Program-made: the position numbers and the translations under genes | The notes under the pieces: generated by a model | Told to the model about the DNA's origin: nothing | What the model saw: the letters and a program-made list of their open reading frames with translations, nothing else | The model's database searches: none | Origin: RGIG426 sp045639905 | GTDB lineage: Bacteria; Bacillota; Clostridia; Oscillospirales; Acutalibacteraceae | Reading direction: 5' to 3' | Assembly: GCA_045639905.1 (NCBI GenBank) | Contig: JAZUDZ010000053.1 | Coordinates: 1-38,700, forward strand | Length of the DNA: 38,700 bases | Shown here: positions 7,578 through 15,499 of the stretch, piece by piece | Layout of the letters: every line of letters starts with the position of its first letter | Position numbering within the stretch: the stretch's first letter is position 1

Positions 7578-7859
7578 ATGTTAAAGATTAATATCCAGTT
7601 ATTCGCTCACAAAAAAGGTATGGGTTCCACCAAGAACGGCCGTGATTCCGAATCCAAACGTCTTGGTGCCAAACGAGCTGATGGTCAGTTCGTCGCCGCC
7701 GGCAATATTTTGGTTCGCCAGCGTGGTACTCACATTCACCCCGGCACGAATGTCGGAATCGGTTCCGATGACACCTTGTTTGCCAAGGTTGATGGTCAGG
7801 TTCGTTTCGAGCGTGTCGGAAAAGATCGTAAACGTGTTAGCGTTTATGCAGCCGAATAA
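7578..7859 (+). CDS. rpmA: 50S ribosomal protein L27 with cleavable N-terminal extension
   Basis: L27 reaches into the peptidyl transferase centre. 93 aa. The N terminus MLKINIQLF-AHKKGMGS is the Prp substrate: cleavage after Phe9 exposes AHKKG, the functional end. The ATG at 7578 has GGAGGTG upstream; a longer in-frame start inside prp is unlikely. Prp next door and the conserved cleavage site explain each other. Confidence 0.98.
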   Translation: MLKINIQLFAHKKGMGSTKNGRDSESKRLGAKRADGQFVAAGNILVRQRGTHIHPGTNVGIGSDDTLFAKVDGQVRFERVGKDRKRVSVYAAE

Positions 7860-7876
7860 GGATTAACCCGAACAGA

Positions 7877-7910
7877 AAAGAGGATGACAAATTGTCATCC
7901 TCTTTTTTTG
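7877..7910 (+). terminator. Terminator of rplU-prp-rpmA
   Basis: AGAGGATGACAA pairs with TTGTCATCCTCT and is followed by a run of T. Strong rho-independent structure 17 nt past rpmA. Confidence 0.9.
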
Positions 7911-7914
7911 CTGA

Positions 7915-7951
7915 AAAAGGCGTCAAAAGCTAAAACTTTCGGCGCCTTTTC
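7915..7951 (-). terminator. Terminator of the rfbC operon
   Basis: Minus strand: a GGCG...CGCC stem, extended by AAAG/CTTT pairs, followed by a T run. It lies right after the rfbC stop codon. Confidence 0.65.
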
Positions 7952-7954
7952 TCA

Positions 7955-8515
7955 TTAAAACTTAACATCCAAATCCTTTAAAAGCGGGAAATTCTGATCA
8001 CGCTTGTTCAAAATAAGATCAGCCCCGTCGGAAAGCTCCGGCCACGGAATGCCGATTTCCGGATCATTCCAATATAAGCCGCCTTCATCTTCCGGATGGT
8101 AGAAATCATCACACTTATAAGCAATAACCGCTTCGTCCGATAAAACCTTAAAGCCATGAGCAAAACCACGTGGAACAAAAACCTGTTTGCGGTTATTCTC
8201 TGACAAAGTCACTCCAAACCACATTCCGTAGGTTGAACTGGAAGCACGCAAATCCACAACAGCATCAAACACCTTGCCCCGAAGCACGCGAACCAGTTTG
8301 GCTTGCGGGTGGGTCTTTTGAAAGTGAAGACCGCGCAGCACACCCTTGCGGGAATACGATTGGTTATCCTGGACAAAATCATTGGAAATTCCGGCCTCGG
8401 CAAACTCCTGCTGGTTATAGGTTTCCATGAATCCGCCGCGCTCATCCCCGAACATTTGAGGTTCAATAACACAAACACCTTCTATTTCGGGCCAGTAAAA
8501 TTGGAACTTGCTCAT
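7955..8515 (-). CDS. rfbC: dTDP-4-dehydrorhamnose 3,5-epimerase
   Basis: Cupin-fold epimerase in dTDP-L-rhamnose synthesis: it inverts C3 and C5 of the 4-keto sugar. 186 aa. Motifs: DERGGFMETY, GVLRGLHFQ with the catalytic His, DAVVDLR, VPRGFAHGF and YKCDDFYHPEDEGG. Start chosen at ATG 8515 (MSKFQFYW) with GGAAGG 8 nt upstream; the longer in-frame start at 8548 overlaps the upstream gene. It is last in an operon with two glycosyltransferases. rfbA, rfbB and rfbD are absent here, so they must lie elsewhere if the pathway is complete. Confidence 0.95.
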   Translation of the reverse strand: MSKFQFYWPEIEGVCVIEPQMFGDERGGFMETYNQQEFAEAGISNDFVQDNQSYSRKGVLRGLHFQKTHPQAKLVRVLRGKVFDAVVDLRASSSTYGMWFGVTLSENNRKQVFVPRGFAHGFKVLSDEAVIAYKCDDFYHPEDEGGLYWNDPEIGIPWPELSDGADLILNKRDQNFPLLKDLDVKF

Positions 8516-8516
8516 T

Positions 8517-9230
8517 TTATTTTCCTTCCTTCTTCGCAAGACGTTCATGAAGTGCTCGAATAATATTCACACGATACGAAATCATCTTCAGAACTGAACT
8601 ATGATGGTCTGTTGTAGCCGTTCCTTCGTGTCGACGATAATCGAGGAATACTTGATTTTCCAGATATACGGTTCCCGTTTTTTCCGCCAAAAGTCCCAAC
8701 CACTGATCGTGCATGGGAAGTTTTTCCGGGAACGGTAGTGCCCATTCCAAAAGCGACCGACGAAAAGCCATACAGCATCCGATATAGGAGTTTTTCTTTA
8801 TGTTCGCCCAATACCCCGTCGTGGTTCCTCTCCATGCAAAGAACGACGCATTCAACACATGCTTCTCATCGTCCACCATTTGTGCATCATGTAATACAAG
8901 TGTTGCCTTTTCCTTCAAGGCATCGACTACCGCCGCCACTTTACCGGGACGCCAAATATCGTCTTGATCGGATAAAAAAATATATTCACCGGAGCAGTGC
9001 TTTAGTGCATTCTCAAAATTATAAATGAGACCCTTTCGGGGGCCTTCAATCCATTTAACGCGAGGATCTTGTTCGGCAATCGCCGCCACAATTTCCGGTG
9101 TTTTGTCACTGGATCCATCATCAGAGACAACGACTTCATCCCCTTCGTCAAGCTGGGATAAAATCGATTCCAGTTGTTCACCGATATACGCTTCACCATT
9201 ATAGGAAGCCATTGCTACGGAAACACACAT
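8517..9230 (-). CDS. GT2 glycosyltransferase, rhamnosyltransferase-like
   Basis: Family 2 glycosyltransferase, cytoplasmic or membrane-associated, 237 aa. The nucleotide-sugar site reads VAMASYNGEAYI, VVVSDDGSSD and IFLSDQDDIW with its metal-binding acidic residues. Later segments SYIGCCMAFRR and MHDQWLGLLA are typical of the subgroup that adds rhamnose in cell-wall and capsule polymers. The neighbour rfbC supplies the last-but-one step to dTDP-rhamnose, which supports that donor. The ATG at 9230 has AGAGGTG 5 nt upstream; a GTG at 9239 would overlap the previous stop and lacks spacing. It ends 1 nt before rfbC begins. Confidence 0.85.
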   Translation of the reverse strand: MCVSVAMASYNGEAYIGEQLESILSQLDEGDEVVVSDDGSSDKTPEIVAAIAEQDPRVKWIEGPRKGLIYNFENALKHCSGEYIFLSDQDDIWRPGKVAAVVDALKEKATLVLHDAQMVDDEKHVLNASFFAWRGTTTGYWANIKKNSYIGCCMAFRRSLLEWALPFPEKLPMHDQWLGLLAEKTGTVYLENQVFLDYRRHEGTATTDHHSSVLKMISYRVNIIRALHERLAKKEGK

Positions 9231-9235
9231 TTGTC

Positions 9236-9997
9236 TCACCTCTTACGCCACTTGCGGAAATACTGCTGCATGGATTTCACATGCATAAAAAACAACTTTC
9301 GGTTATGGCTGCTTCCCCGCTCCCAACGATGAACGGCCTCCGCATCGGGGAAATACACAACGCGCGCCTCTTGTAAAACACGCTTTGTCAAATCTGCATC
9401 CTCACAGTATAAGAAGAAACGCTCGTCAAAACCGCCAAGTTTCTTGAACAGTTCCGTCCGAATAAACATAAAACAGCCGGTACAAAACTCTACATCCGTA
9501 GGAACGCTCAAATCTTCTTTTCGTCTGGTATACTCGTCACGCCATTTCGTGAACGGACCGCCGAATCGCTCCAGTTCTCTGGAAACCAAATACCGATATT
9601 TAGGCTCTCGTTTGGGTACTTCCTGGTGGGTTCCATCAGGATTTAACACGAGCGGTGTACAAAGTCCAACATCCGGATTGTCATCCATAAATTGAGCCAG
9701 CAATTCGAGTGTGTTTTCTCTCAGTAAGATGTCGGGGTTGATAATGGCATGATACGTAGAGGTAAGACGGTCTAAAACCGCATTATGTCCCCCGCCAAAC
9801 CCTTTGTTTTCCTGCTCAATCAAGCAAATTTGCGGAAATTTATCCTTGATGATATTACAGGTGTTATCTGTCGACCCGTTATCAATCACATAAACGGATG
9901 ATTCTATATTCACTGAGGAAAGAAGCAACGTGTTCAGCATTTCCTCAATCACATTTTCACTATTATACGTTACAACCGCAACGGAAATTGATGCCAA
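9236..9997 (-). CDS. GT2 glycosyltransferase, WbbL/RfbF-like
   Basis: Family 2 glycosyltransferase, 253 aa. Motifs: VAVVTYNSEN, VYVIDNGSTD, KGFGGGHNAVLDR, the INPDI acidic pair and CTGCFMFIR followed by GFDERFFLYCEDADL. The C terminus has HRWERGSSHNR and KSMQQYFRKW, which recalls the rhamnosyltransferase branch. The start is TTG at 9997 with AGGAGGGG 7 nt upstream; no in-frame ATG fits. First gene of a three-gene operon with another GT2 and rfbC, so a rhamnose-containing surface glycan is the likely product. Confidence 0.85.
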   Translation of the reverse strand: MASISVAVVTYNSENVIEEMLNTLLLSSVNIESSVYVIDNGSTDNTCNIIKDKFPQICLIEQENKGFGGGHNAVLDRLTSTYHAIINPDILLRENTLELLAQFMDDNPDVGLCTPLVLNPDGTHQEVPKREPKYRYLVSRELERFGGPFTKWRDEYTRRKEDLSVPTDVEFCTGCFMFIRTELFKKLGGFDERFFLYCEDADLTKRVLQEARVVYFPDAEAVHRWERGSSHNRKLFFMHVKSMQQYFRKWRKR

Positions 9998-10031
9998 TCG
10001 GCTCCCCTCCTTTTTGCCATTTTACGTTCCG

Positions 10032-10060
10032 ATTTTACCACAAAATCATGTTTCTGTCCA
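10032..10060 (-). promoter_or_regulatory. Promoter of the GT2-GT2-rfbC operon
   Basis: Minus strand: TGGACA (10055-10060), 17-nt spacer, TAAAAT (10032-10037), about 35 nt upstream of the TTG start. Confidence 0.65.
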
Positions 10061-10160
10061 CCTGGAAAAAATCTACGGGCCACACGAAAATGGGGTAGAT
10101 TTTAGCTCATATTCGTGATATACTTAAACTACTATAGAAAGTCTATGGAGGATGACCGTC

Positions 10161-10784
10161 ATGGGTGTCTTTGACAAGTGGCGAAAGCCCGTTACGCCTC
10201 GTGATCGGAAATCGGATACCCCTCCTGTCATAAAACAAAGAAAAACCATTGCGGAAGCTGCTTTACAGTCTGCCGGGAAGCATACGAAAGACGTAGAGCC
10301 CGACCAGTTGCCGGATATCACGACGGTTCGGGATATCTTTTCTCTGTCTCATGAAATCTCAGAATATGATCCTGCGCTCCAAAAGAAACTTAACACGTAT
10401 TTTAAGAAGCTTGAAACCGTATATCCGGACCATGTCATTATTCGTTTGAACACCGGCCAAAAGAAACTGGCCGAAAGGGGTTCTCAGCTTCGTCATATGA
10501 TTCACTGGAACGGTTCACTGGATGATTTCTTTGCCTTGGGTGGTTTTTCCTATCAAAGAAGTGAAAGCGGAAGACCGCAGAAACTAAAAACCGAACAGGA
10601 CATTTCCGAGCTTATTGGATTACTGAAATCCAGGTTCCCTAACGGCGTTTCAGCCGCTGCGGAAATCGACAAAACCGACCACACCTTATTTTTGAGCTTG
10701 CGCGCAGCAGCAAGAAAATCCGGCTGCAATTTGACAACGTTTTTAAATAACTACAATCTATATCAATCAAAGGGGAGTAATTAA
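10161..10784 (+). CDS. Uncharacterised protein encoded with ZapA
   Basis: I do not recognise the family. 207 aa, no signal peptide or membrane segment, so cytoplasmic. The first 60 residues are basic and probably disordered; a mostly helical middle (about 75-115) follows, then a C-terminal stretch (DHTLFLSLRAAARKSGCNL) that resembles a small helix-turn-helix. The start is ATG 10161 with GGAGG 9 nt upstream; the ATG at 10152 touches the GGAGG and is too close. It ends one base before zapA, and the zapA ribosome binding site is inside its last codons, so the two are co-expressed. A role in division or DNA binding is conceivable but not shown. Confidence 0.8.
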   Translation: MGVFDKWRKPVTPRDRKSDTPPVIKQRKTIAEAALQSAGKHTKDVEPDQLPDITTVRDIFSLSHEISEYDPALQKKLNTYFKKLETVYPDHVIIRLNTGQKKLAERGSQLRHMIHWNGSLDDFFALGGFSYQRSESGRPQKLKTEQDISELIGLLKSRFPNGVSAAAEIDKTDHTLFLSLRAAARKSGCNLTTFLNNYNLYQSKGSN

Positions 10785-10785
10785 A

Positions 10786-11136
10786 ATGATTATGAACAAC
10801 ATGCAGCCGCAGCAAACCCGTGTCGAGTTGACAATCGCCGGTAGCACCTATTCCATTTTGTCCGATGAATCCGCCACCTATATGCGTGAACTTGGTGCAA
10901 AAGTGGATATGGAAATGCAGAAACTTATGGAAAATCCGCGCATTTCCGCATCGATGGCCGCCGTTATGGTTGCTTTGGAGAGCCTCGACAAACTCCAGAA
11001 AGCTGATGCTTCTACCGATAACCTCCGTTCTCAGATGAAAGATTACATGAATCTCAACACCCAAATGGAATCTTTGAAACGCGAAAACGAAAGATTACAT
11101 GAAGAAAATCGCAGACTTCGCGAGAAAATCGGCTGA
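10786..11136 (+). CDS. zapA: Cell division protein ZapA
   Basis: FtsZ-binding protein that bundles protofilaments at the Z ring. 116 aa. The N-terminal core (RVELTIAGSTYSILSDESATYM, about 12-33) is the ZapA domain, and the C-terminal half (about 70-115) is a coiled coil rich in Glu, Arg and Asn ending ENRRLREKIG. AGGGGAG lies 9 nt upstream of ATG 10786. Coupled to the preceding unknown gene and followed by a strong terminator. Confidence 0.9.
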   Translation: MIMNNMQPQQTRVELTIAGSTYSILSDESATYMRELGAKVDMEMQKLMENPRISASMAAVMVALESLDKLQKADASTDNLRSQMKDYMNLNTQMESLKRENERLHEENRRLREKIG

Positions 11137-11147
11137 TAGACAAAATG

Positions 11148-11185
11148 AAGCTGAGAGGATTAATTCCTCTCAGCTTTTTTCTTTT
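11148..11185 (+). terminator. Terminator of the zapA operon
   Basis: AAGCTGAGAGGA pairs with TCCTCTCAGCTT, loop TTAAT, followed by TTTTTTCTTTTT. Confidence 0.9.
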
Positions 11186-11192
11186 TACGAAT

Positions 11193-11585
11193 CTATTCTT
11201 CTGTAACAGATTGTTCAATTGGCTTCCACTCCGGCCTGGAAAATAGAGACATAATGGAAATCGGCAAGTAAGTGAACATAAACCGTTGCCCCCTGCCTTT
11301 TGGAGACAAAAGCCGTTAGGTCGGTGCAATTATCTGCCAGTACAAAACATATAGTTTGTCTGTAGGATAATCCTGTGACTGTATGCTTTTAATGAGGTCA
11401 CAAATAACCGTTTCTTCATTCCTGGCACATATAAGAACCCCAAATGAATGAAGTGTATCATTTTGTTTGGTTGATCGGTTTCCGCTTCGTTTTAGCAAAG
11501 AAATCGGAATGTATAGAAACTGATAGCTATAGCACAAAGTAAACAAAACGGCTATGCTGTAATTGAGTATTTCCAAGATGTGCAT
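11193..11585 (-). pseudogene. GT2 glycosyltransferase pseudogene (frameshift plus internal deletion)
   Basis: The 5' end (from ATG 11585) encodes an N-terminal membrane helix and the GT2 entry motif FGVLICARNEETVI with SIQSQDYPTDKLYV. It then runs out of frame to a stop at 11316. One base shifted, the sequence continues with the expected LADNCTDLTAFVSKRQG, the acidic nucleotide-sugar motif. In a third frame, just after, comes a family-like C terminus (LPISIMSLFSRPEWKPIEQ) ending at TAG 11193-11195. So both ends of a roughly 400-aa enzyme remain while the middle, about 250-300 residues, is missing. The family length is from general knowledge, not measured here. Confidence 0.75.
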
Positions 11586-11682
11586 ACTGATTCACGCTTT
11601 CCTATATTGCTAAAATCAGTATATCCTTATTATTTTAAGAAAAAAGAAGCCGATTCTTTAAGTTTTCTTTAATTTTTTGTGA

Positions 11683-11712
11683 CAAAAAGGCCACTGCAAA
11701 TGCAGTGGCCCA
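11683..11712 (-). terminator. Terminator of the two-component operon
   Basis: GGCCACTGCA pairs with TGCAGTGGCC around a 2-nt gap (stem closing on a small loop) and is followed on the minus strand by TTTTTG. It lies 8 nt past the kinase stop codon. Confidence 0.85.
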
Positions 11713-11718
11713 AAACCA

Positions 11719-13602
11719 TCACAGGCAAGGGAACGATACGATTACTTTAAACAAGTCGCCATCCGTCTGAATATTCATTTGTCCGTTTTGAAGTTCCACC
11801 ATGCTTTTGGCTATTGACAGTCCCAACCCGTTTCCTTCGGTATTACGAGAAGCATCTCCTCGCACAAACCGTTCCATAAGCTCCTCTTCCGTCAAATCCA
11901 GCGGGTCTTTCGATGTGTTTTTGAAAACAAAAACCGCATCCGTTCCAAGTCTTTGAAGAGTAATATAAACACGCGTTCCTTCCAGTGAATACTTGCAAAT
12001 GTTTGTCAAAAGATTATCAAATACCCGCCACATCCGACGTCCGTCCGCCATAATACGGACCTCTGTCAACGGTTCTTTCGTAACCAGCGATAGTTTTTTT
12101 TCATTTAATCGCTCCTCAAACTCACCGGCAGCTTGTGTTATGAACACACTGGCGTCGCAAGGCGCCAACTGCACATCCAGATTGCCGGTGCTGGCTTTGG
12201 AAACCTCCACCAGGTCTTCTATCAGTCGTTTAAGTCTCTCCGACTGACGAACAAGCACCTCTGAATACTCGTCAATTGTTTTATTCTCGCAATGTTCTTC
12301 ATGAATGAGATTGGCATAGTTGATAATGGAAGTCAGCGGGGTTTTTAAATCATGAGAAACATTCGTAATCAATTCCGTTTTCATCCGTTCGCTTTTTGTA
12401 CGATTTTCAACCGCAACCGCCATCCCATCGGCAATACTGTTAAGATGTTCTCCGTGATCTTTTAAATCCCACACCATCCCTTTTGTATCGGTAATGTAGT
12501 CCAATTCCCCGTGGGCCAGTTTTTCGCCACCTTGCTTTAGTTTTCGGAGACAAACGGCAAAATATAGAATAAGCGGAATAAAAAGTATTTTTTCACAAAT
12601 CAGCAAGACTGTGCCGATTTCGTCCGACCAGTCCCCTGCTGCAAATACCAGAAGTTCAAAAAGACAAACCGTCATAATCAAGAGAAGCGTTTTCCAAATA
12701 AGCGGCACCATTTGGAAAAAACGGTATAAAACTCCCCCGATCGCTTTTCCCACTCGACCCAGTAACAAACAAAACCGATATAGCATGGTGTTCTTTAGGA
12801 GTGACTTATCCTTCACACGAGCAGCAAAACTCATACTGAGACCAAGGAACATACAAGTACCTACCAGCCCTTCGGCAGCCAAAACGGCTATCAGGGTGAC
12901 ATCGTTCCACGCATGAACAAATTCGTCTGTGATTAGCGCCGTTATTCCCACAACAAAGAATGCTAACAAAAGCAGCAAATCGTAGGGAACCCGGTGAAGC
13001 AGTCCGGGCTTCAAATCATCGGAATCCGGGCATCGGGCAGACACGCGCATAAGCACTATAAACAACACAATCGTTAATAGAACGGCACATCCTGCAATTA
13101 CAAAAATCCAAAAACGGAATACAAACCCCCAATGAATCAGTTTTGTAAAAAAATTGATTCTGTTCATTAAAGGAGTGCCCGGTTTCGGGCTGATTCGGAC
13201 ACAGTAGACGGTCCCAAATGTGTCTGAAGGAGCGTTCACAATCTCATACGAGCCCTTGTTCACGGAAAAATAATATTCATATGGAAATTCCTTTTTGTCT
13301 CCGGAAAAATACAACAACTCATATAAATCGGAAACCTCAAAATCACACAGATCTTTTATATTAGAATGTGTGATTGTATCATCGACTACATCTTCCATCA
13401 ACAGGTAGGCCACGTCTCGGACCTCCCACTCGACAAACGATGTTGTCCCCTCCGATTCCGTCCCGCTATAAAAGCCTATATCATAGGGGTCATCAAGCAA
13501 GAAAGCACAGCCGAGTAGGGCTGCAGCAGATACGGCAAGCATGAGAACGCATGCCGTAAAGGCAATGACCTTTCCACTAAAACTTCGAAAAAATTTTTTC
13601 AT
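11719..13602 (-). CDS. Membrane sensor histidine kinase
   Basis: Signal-sensing kinase that phosphorylates the partner regulator encoded just upstream. About 627 aa. An N-terminal helix (about 10-35) precedes an extracytoplasmic domain of about 120 aa; then four to five further helices between about 160 and 360, an unusually large membrane part. A linker leads to the phosphoacceptor motif NVSHDLKTPLTSIINYA and the ATPase boxes NLLTNICKYS, FVRGDASRNTEGNGLGLSIA. The ligand is unknown. ATG 13602 has GGGTGAGGG close upstream; a GTG at 13611 overlaps the regulator stop by two bases and is the alternative. Transcribed from upstream of the regulator. Confidence 0.9.
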   Translation of the reverse strand: MKKFFRSFSGKVIAFTACVLMLAVSAAALLGCAFLLDDPYDIGFYSGTESEGTTSFVEWEVRDVAYLLMEDVVDDTITHSNIKDLCDFEVSDLYELLYFSGDKKEFPYEYYFSVNKGSYEIVNAPSDTFGTVYCVRISPKPGTPLMNRINFFTKLIHWGFVFRFWIFVIAGCAVLLTIVLFIVLMRVSARCPDSDDLKPGLLHRVPYDLLLLLAFFVVGITALITDEFVHAWNDVTLIAVLAAEGLVGTCMFLGLSMSFAARVKDKSLLKNTMLYRFCLLLGRVGKAIGGVLYRFFQMVPLIWKTLLLIMTVCLFELLVFAAGDWSDEIGTVLLICEKILFIPLILYFAVCLRKLKQGGEKLAHGELDYITDTKGMVWDLKDHGEHLNSIADGMAVAVENRTKSERMKTELITNVSHDLKTPLTSIINYANLIHEEHCENKTIDEYSEVLVRQSERLKRLIEDLVEVSKASTGNLDVQLAPCDASVFITQAAGEFEERLNEKKLSLVTKEPLTEVRIMADGRRMWRVFDNLLTNICKYSLEGTRVYITLQRLGTDAVFVFKNTSKDPLDLTEEELMERFVRGDASRNTEGNGLGLSIAKSMVELQNGQMNIQTDGDLFKVIVSFPCL

Positions 13603-13607
13603 ATCCC

Positions 13608-14297
13608 TCACCCTTTCTCAATCTTATACCCTTGACCAAACACAACTTTCACATATCGGGGCTCTGCGGGATTAATTTCTATTTTCTCCCGCAAATGACG
13701 AATGTGAACGGCCACGGTGTTATCCGAGCCAAAAGATTTTTCCTGCCAGACGGTTTCATAGACTTCTTTTGGAGAAAAGACCTTTCCGGGATTTGCCATA
13801 AACAGTTTCAGTATTTCAAACTCTTTCGGTGTTAATGCCACGGGATTTCCGTCAACAAAAACCTCTTTGGCTTCGTCATTAAGTTCAAGTCCTCTATTAA
13901 CGAACACCTTCTGTGCAGCAACACCGCTTCCGAGTTTCAAAAATCTACGGAGTTGTGAACGAACACGTGCCGTCACTTCCAGCGGATTAAACGGTTTTGT
14001 GATATAGTCATCCGCTCCCACATTCAGTCCGAGAATTTTATCGGCATCCTCACTTTTGGCTGTCAACAAAATAACCGGAACATTGCTAAACGAACGAATT
14101 TTTGAAAGCGCGGTTATCCCGTCCATCTCCGGCATCATAATATCAAGCAAAACCAAGTGGATTTCCTGCTTTTCAACAATGCGTAGTGCTTCTTCTCCGT
14201 TTTCCGCCGTAAACAGCGTCAAATCCGGATCCGATAAATAAATTTTGAGAGCATTGACAATGTCTTTTTCATCATCACATATTAAGACGTTCGGCAT
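13608..14297 (-). CDS. OmpR/PhoB-family response regulator
   Basis: DNA-binding regulator of the two-component pair, 229 aa. The receiver domain (1-120) has the acidic pair CDDEKD, phosphoacceptor Asp in LVLLDIMMPEMDG, conserved Thr/Ser in VILLTAKSE and Lys in DYITKPFNP. The C-terminal winged helix (about 130-229) shows ALTPKEFEILKLF, EVYETVW and VAVHIRHLREKI. AAGGAGGAG lies 6 nt before ATG 14297. It runs directly into the kinase gene. No known target site could be recognised nearby. Confidence 0.95.
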   Translation of the reverse strand: MPNVLICDDEKDIVNALKIYLSDPDLTLFTAENGEEALRIVEKQEIHLVLLDIMMPEMDGITALSKIRSFSNVPVILLTAKSEDADKILGLNVGADDYITKPFNPLEVTARVRSQLRRFLKLGSGVAAQKVFVNRGLELNDEAKEVFVDGNPVALTPKEFEILKLFMANPGKVFSPKEVYETVWQEKSFGSDNTVAVHIRHLREKIEINPAEPRYVKVVFGQGYKIEKG

Positions 14298-14380
14298 AGA
14301 ATCTCCTCCTTACTGCATTTCAAGTATACAACGACAGGATCAAAAAAAGATAGATGGAAAAACCTTAAGATTTTATGAAG

Positions 14381-14409
14381 AAAACCCGTGCTGAAACAGC
14401 ACGGGTTTT
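14381..14409 (-). terminator. Terminator behind the tRNA gene
   Basis: AAAACCCGTGCTG pairs with CAGCACGGGTTTT across AAA; a T-rich tail (TTCTTC) follows on the minus strand, separating the tRNA from the response regulator. Confidence 0.8.
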
Positions 14410-14412
14410 CTG

Positions 14413-14489
14413 TGGTGGGCCTACGGGGACTCGAACCCAGGACCGACCGGTTATGAGCCGGGAGCTCTAACCAACTGAGCTATAGGCCC
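14413..14489 (-). tRNA. tRNA with CAT anticodon (elongator Met or Ile2)
   Basis: On the minus strand the 77-nt sequence folds as a cloverleaf with a perfect 7-bp acceptor stem (GGGCCTA/TAGGCCC), D arm GCTC/GAGC, anticodon loop CTCATAA, T loop TTCGAGT, and an encoded CCA. The anticodon CAT allows elongator tRNA-Met or the tRNA-Ile read after lysidine modification; the GGGCCTATAG start resembles tRNA-Ile, so Ile2 is a real possibility. Two stem positions are mismatched: C-U at the top of the anticodon stem and U-C in the T stem. Confidence 0.9.
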
Positions 14490-14508
14490 GTATACACGGA
14501 TTGTTGTT

Positions 14509-14537
14509 ATTGTACCTTTTCCCCGCTTTTCTGTCAA
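14509..14537 (-). promoter_or_regulatory. tRNA promoter
   Basis: Minus strand: perfect TTGACA (14532-14537), 17-nt spacer, TACAAT (14509-14514), about 20 nt before the mature tRNA end. Confidence 0.8.
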
Positions 14538-14591
14538 GTTTTTTTGCCTATGTTTACCCCAAAATCAAGGTAGACTTTGAGGGATTTTTCG

Positions 14592-14620
14592 TTGACCGAA
14601 GTGCGTTTTTTTGCTATTAT
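14592..14620 (+). promoter_or_regulatory. Promoter of nfnA-nfnB-metY
   Basis: TTGACC (14592-14597), 17-nt spacer, TATTAT (14615-14620) with extended TGC. Divergent from the tRNA promoter. Confidence 0.75.
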
Positions 14621-14659
14621 TAATAGGTATAGAAACTACGAAAGGAGTGCCGCTGTCAT

Positions 14660-15499
14660 ATGTATAAAATTCTTGACAAAGAGTGTTTAAACGCAACCGT
14701 TACAAGAATGGTTATCGAGGCTCCCGCTGTTGCAGCCAAAGCTGAACCCGGTCAGTTTATCATTCTTCGTGTGGACGATAAAGGCGAACGCATCCCGCTG
14801 ACCATCGCCGACTTTGATCGTCAGGCCGGCACCGTAACCATTATCTTTCAAATTGTCGGAGCCACTACAGAACAACTAAACCATATGAATGTCGGCGACT
14901 CTCTTTGCGATTTTGTCGGCCCGCTCGGCAAAGCAACCGAAACCGACGGATATAAAAAAGTCGCCATCATTGGCGGAGGTGTGGGATGTGCCATTGCCCT
15001 CCCCATCGCCAAAAAATTTCACGAGCTCGGAGCCGAGGTACACAGTATCGTCGGATTCCGTACAAAAGATCTTGTCATTCTGGAAGACGATTTCAAAGCC
15101 GTTTCCGACCGTTTTGTTATCATGTCTGACGATGGTTCCGTCGGGCAAAAAGGACTGGTCACCAATGCCCTTCAGTCTCTCTTGGATGCCGGAGAAACCT
15201 ACGATGTCGTCATCACCATAGGCCCCTTGATTATGATGAAATTCGTTTGCAAACTAACAGAAGCCTATCATGTTAAAACCATTGTCAGTATGAATCCCAT
15301 TATGATTGACGGCACCGGCATGTGCGGCGGTTGTCGTTTAACCGTCGGTGGTAAGACCAAGTTTGCCTGCGTTGACGGTCCTGATTTTGATGGACACGAG
15401 GTTGACTTTGACGAAGCTATGGCTCGTTCCTCTATGTACAAACCATTTGAACGCGAATCTCACGAAAAGATTTGCAACCTGTACAAGGGGGTGCTGTAA
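14660..15499 (+). CDS. nfnA: NfnA-like FAD/[2Fe-2S] subunit of NADH-dependent ferredoxin:NADP oxidoreductase
   Basis: Small subunit of the electron-bifurcating transhydrogenase NfnAB (older name sulfide dehydrogenase subunit B); it binds FAD, NAD and a [2Fe-2S] cluster. 279 aa. The ferredoxin-reductase fold is visible: PGQFIILRVDD and RIPLTIADFD for FAD, VAIIGGGVGCAIALPIAK for the nucleotide, and a C-terminal cysteine cluster GTGMCGGCRLTV...FACVDGPDFDGHEVDF. The stop codon directly abuts the start of the large subunit. A role as a dihydroorotate-dehydrogenase electron-transfer subunit is the family alternative, but the partner excludes it. AAAGGAG lies about 13 nt before the ATG, rather far. 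Confidence 0.9.
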   Translation: MYKILDKECLNATVTRMVIEAPAVAAKAEPGQFIILRVDDKGERIPLTIADFDRQAGTVTIIFQIVGATTEQLNHMNVGDSLCDFVGPLGKATETDGYKKVAIIGGGVGCAIALPIAKKFHELGAEVHSIVGFRTKDLVILEDDFKAVSDRFVIMSDDGSVGQKGLVTNALQSLLDAGETYDVVITIGPLIMMKFVCKLTEAYHVKTIVSMNPIMIDGTGMCGGCRLTVGGKTKFACVDGPDFDGHEVDFDEAMARSSMYKPFERESHEKICNLYKGVL

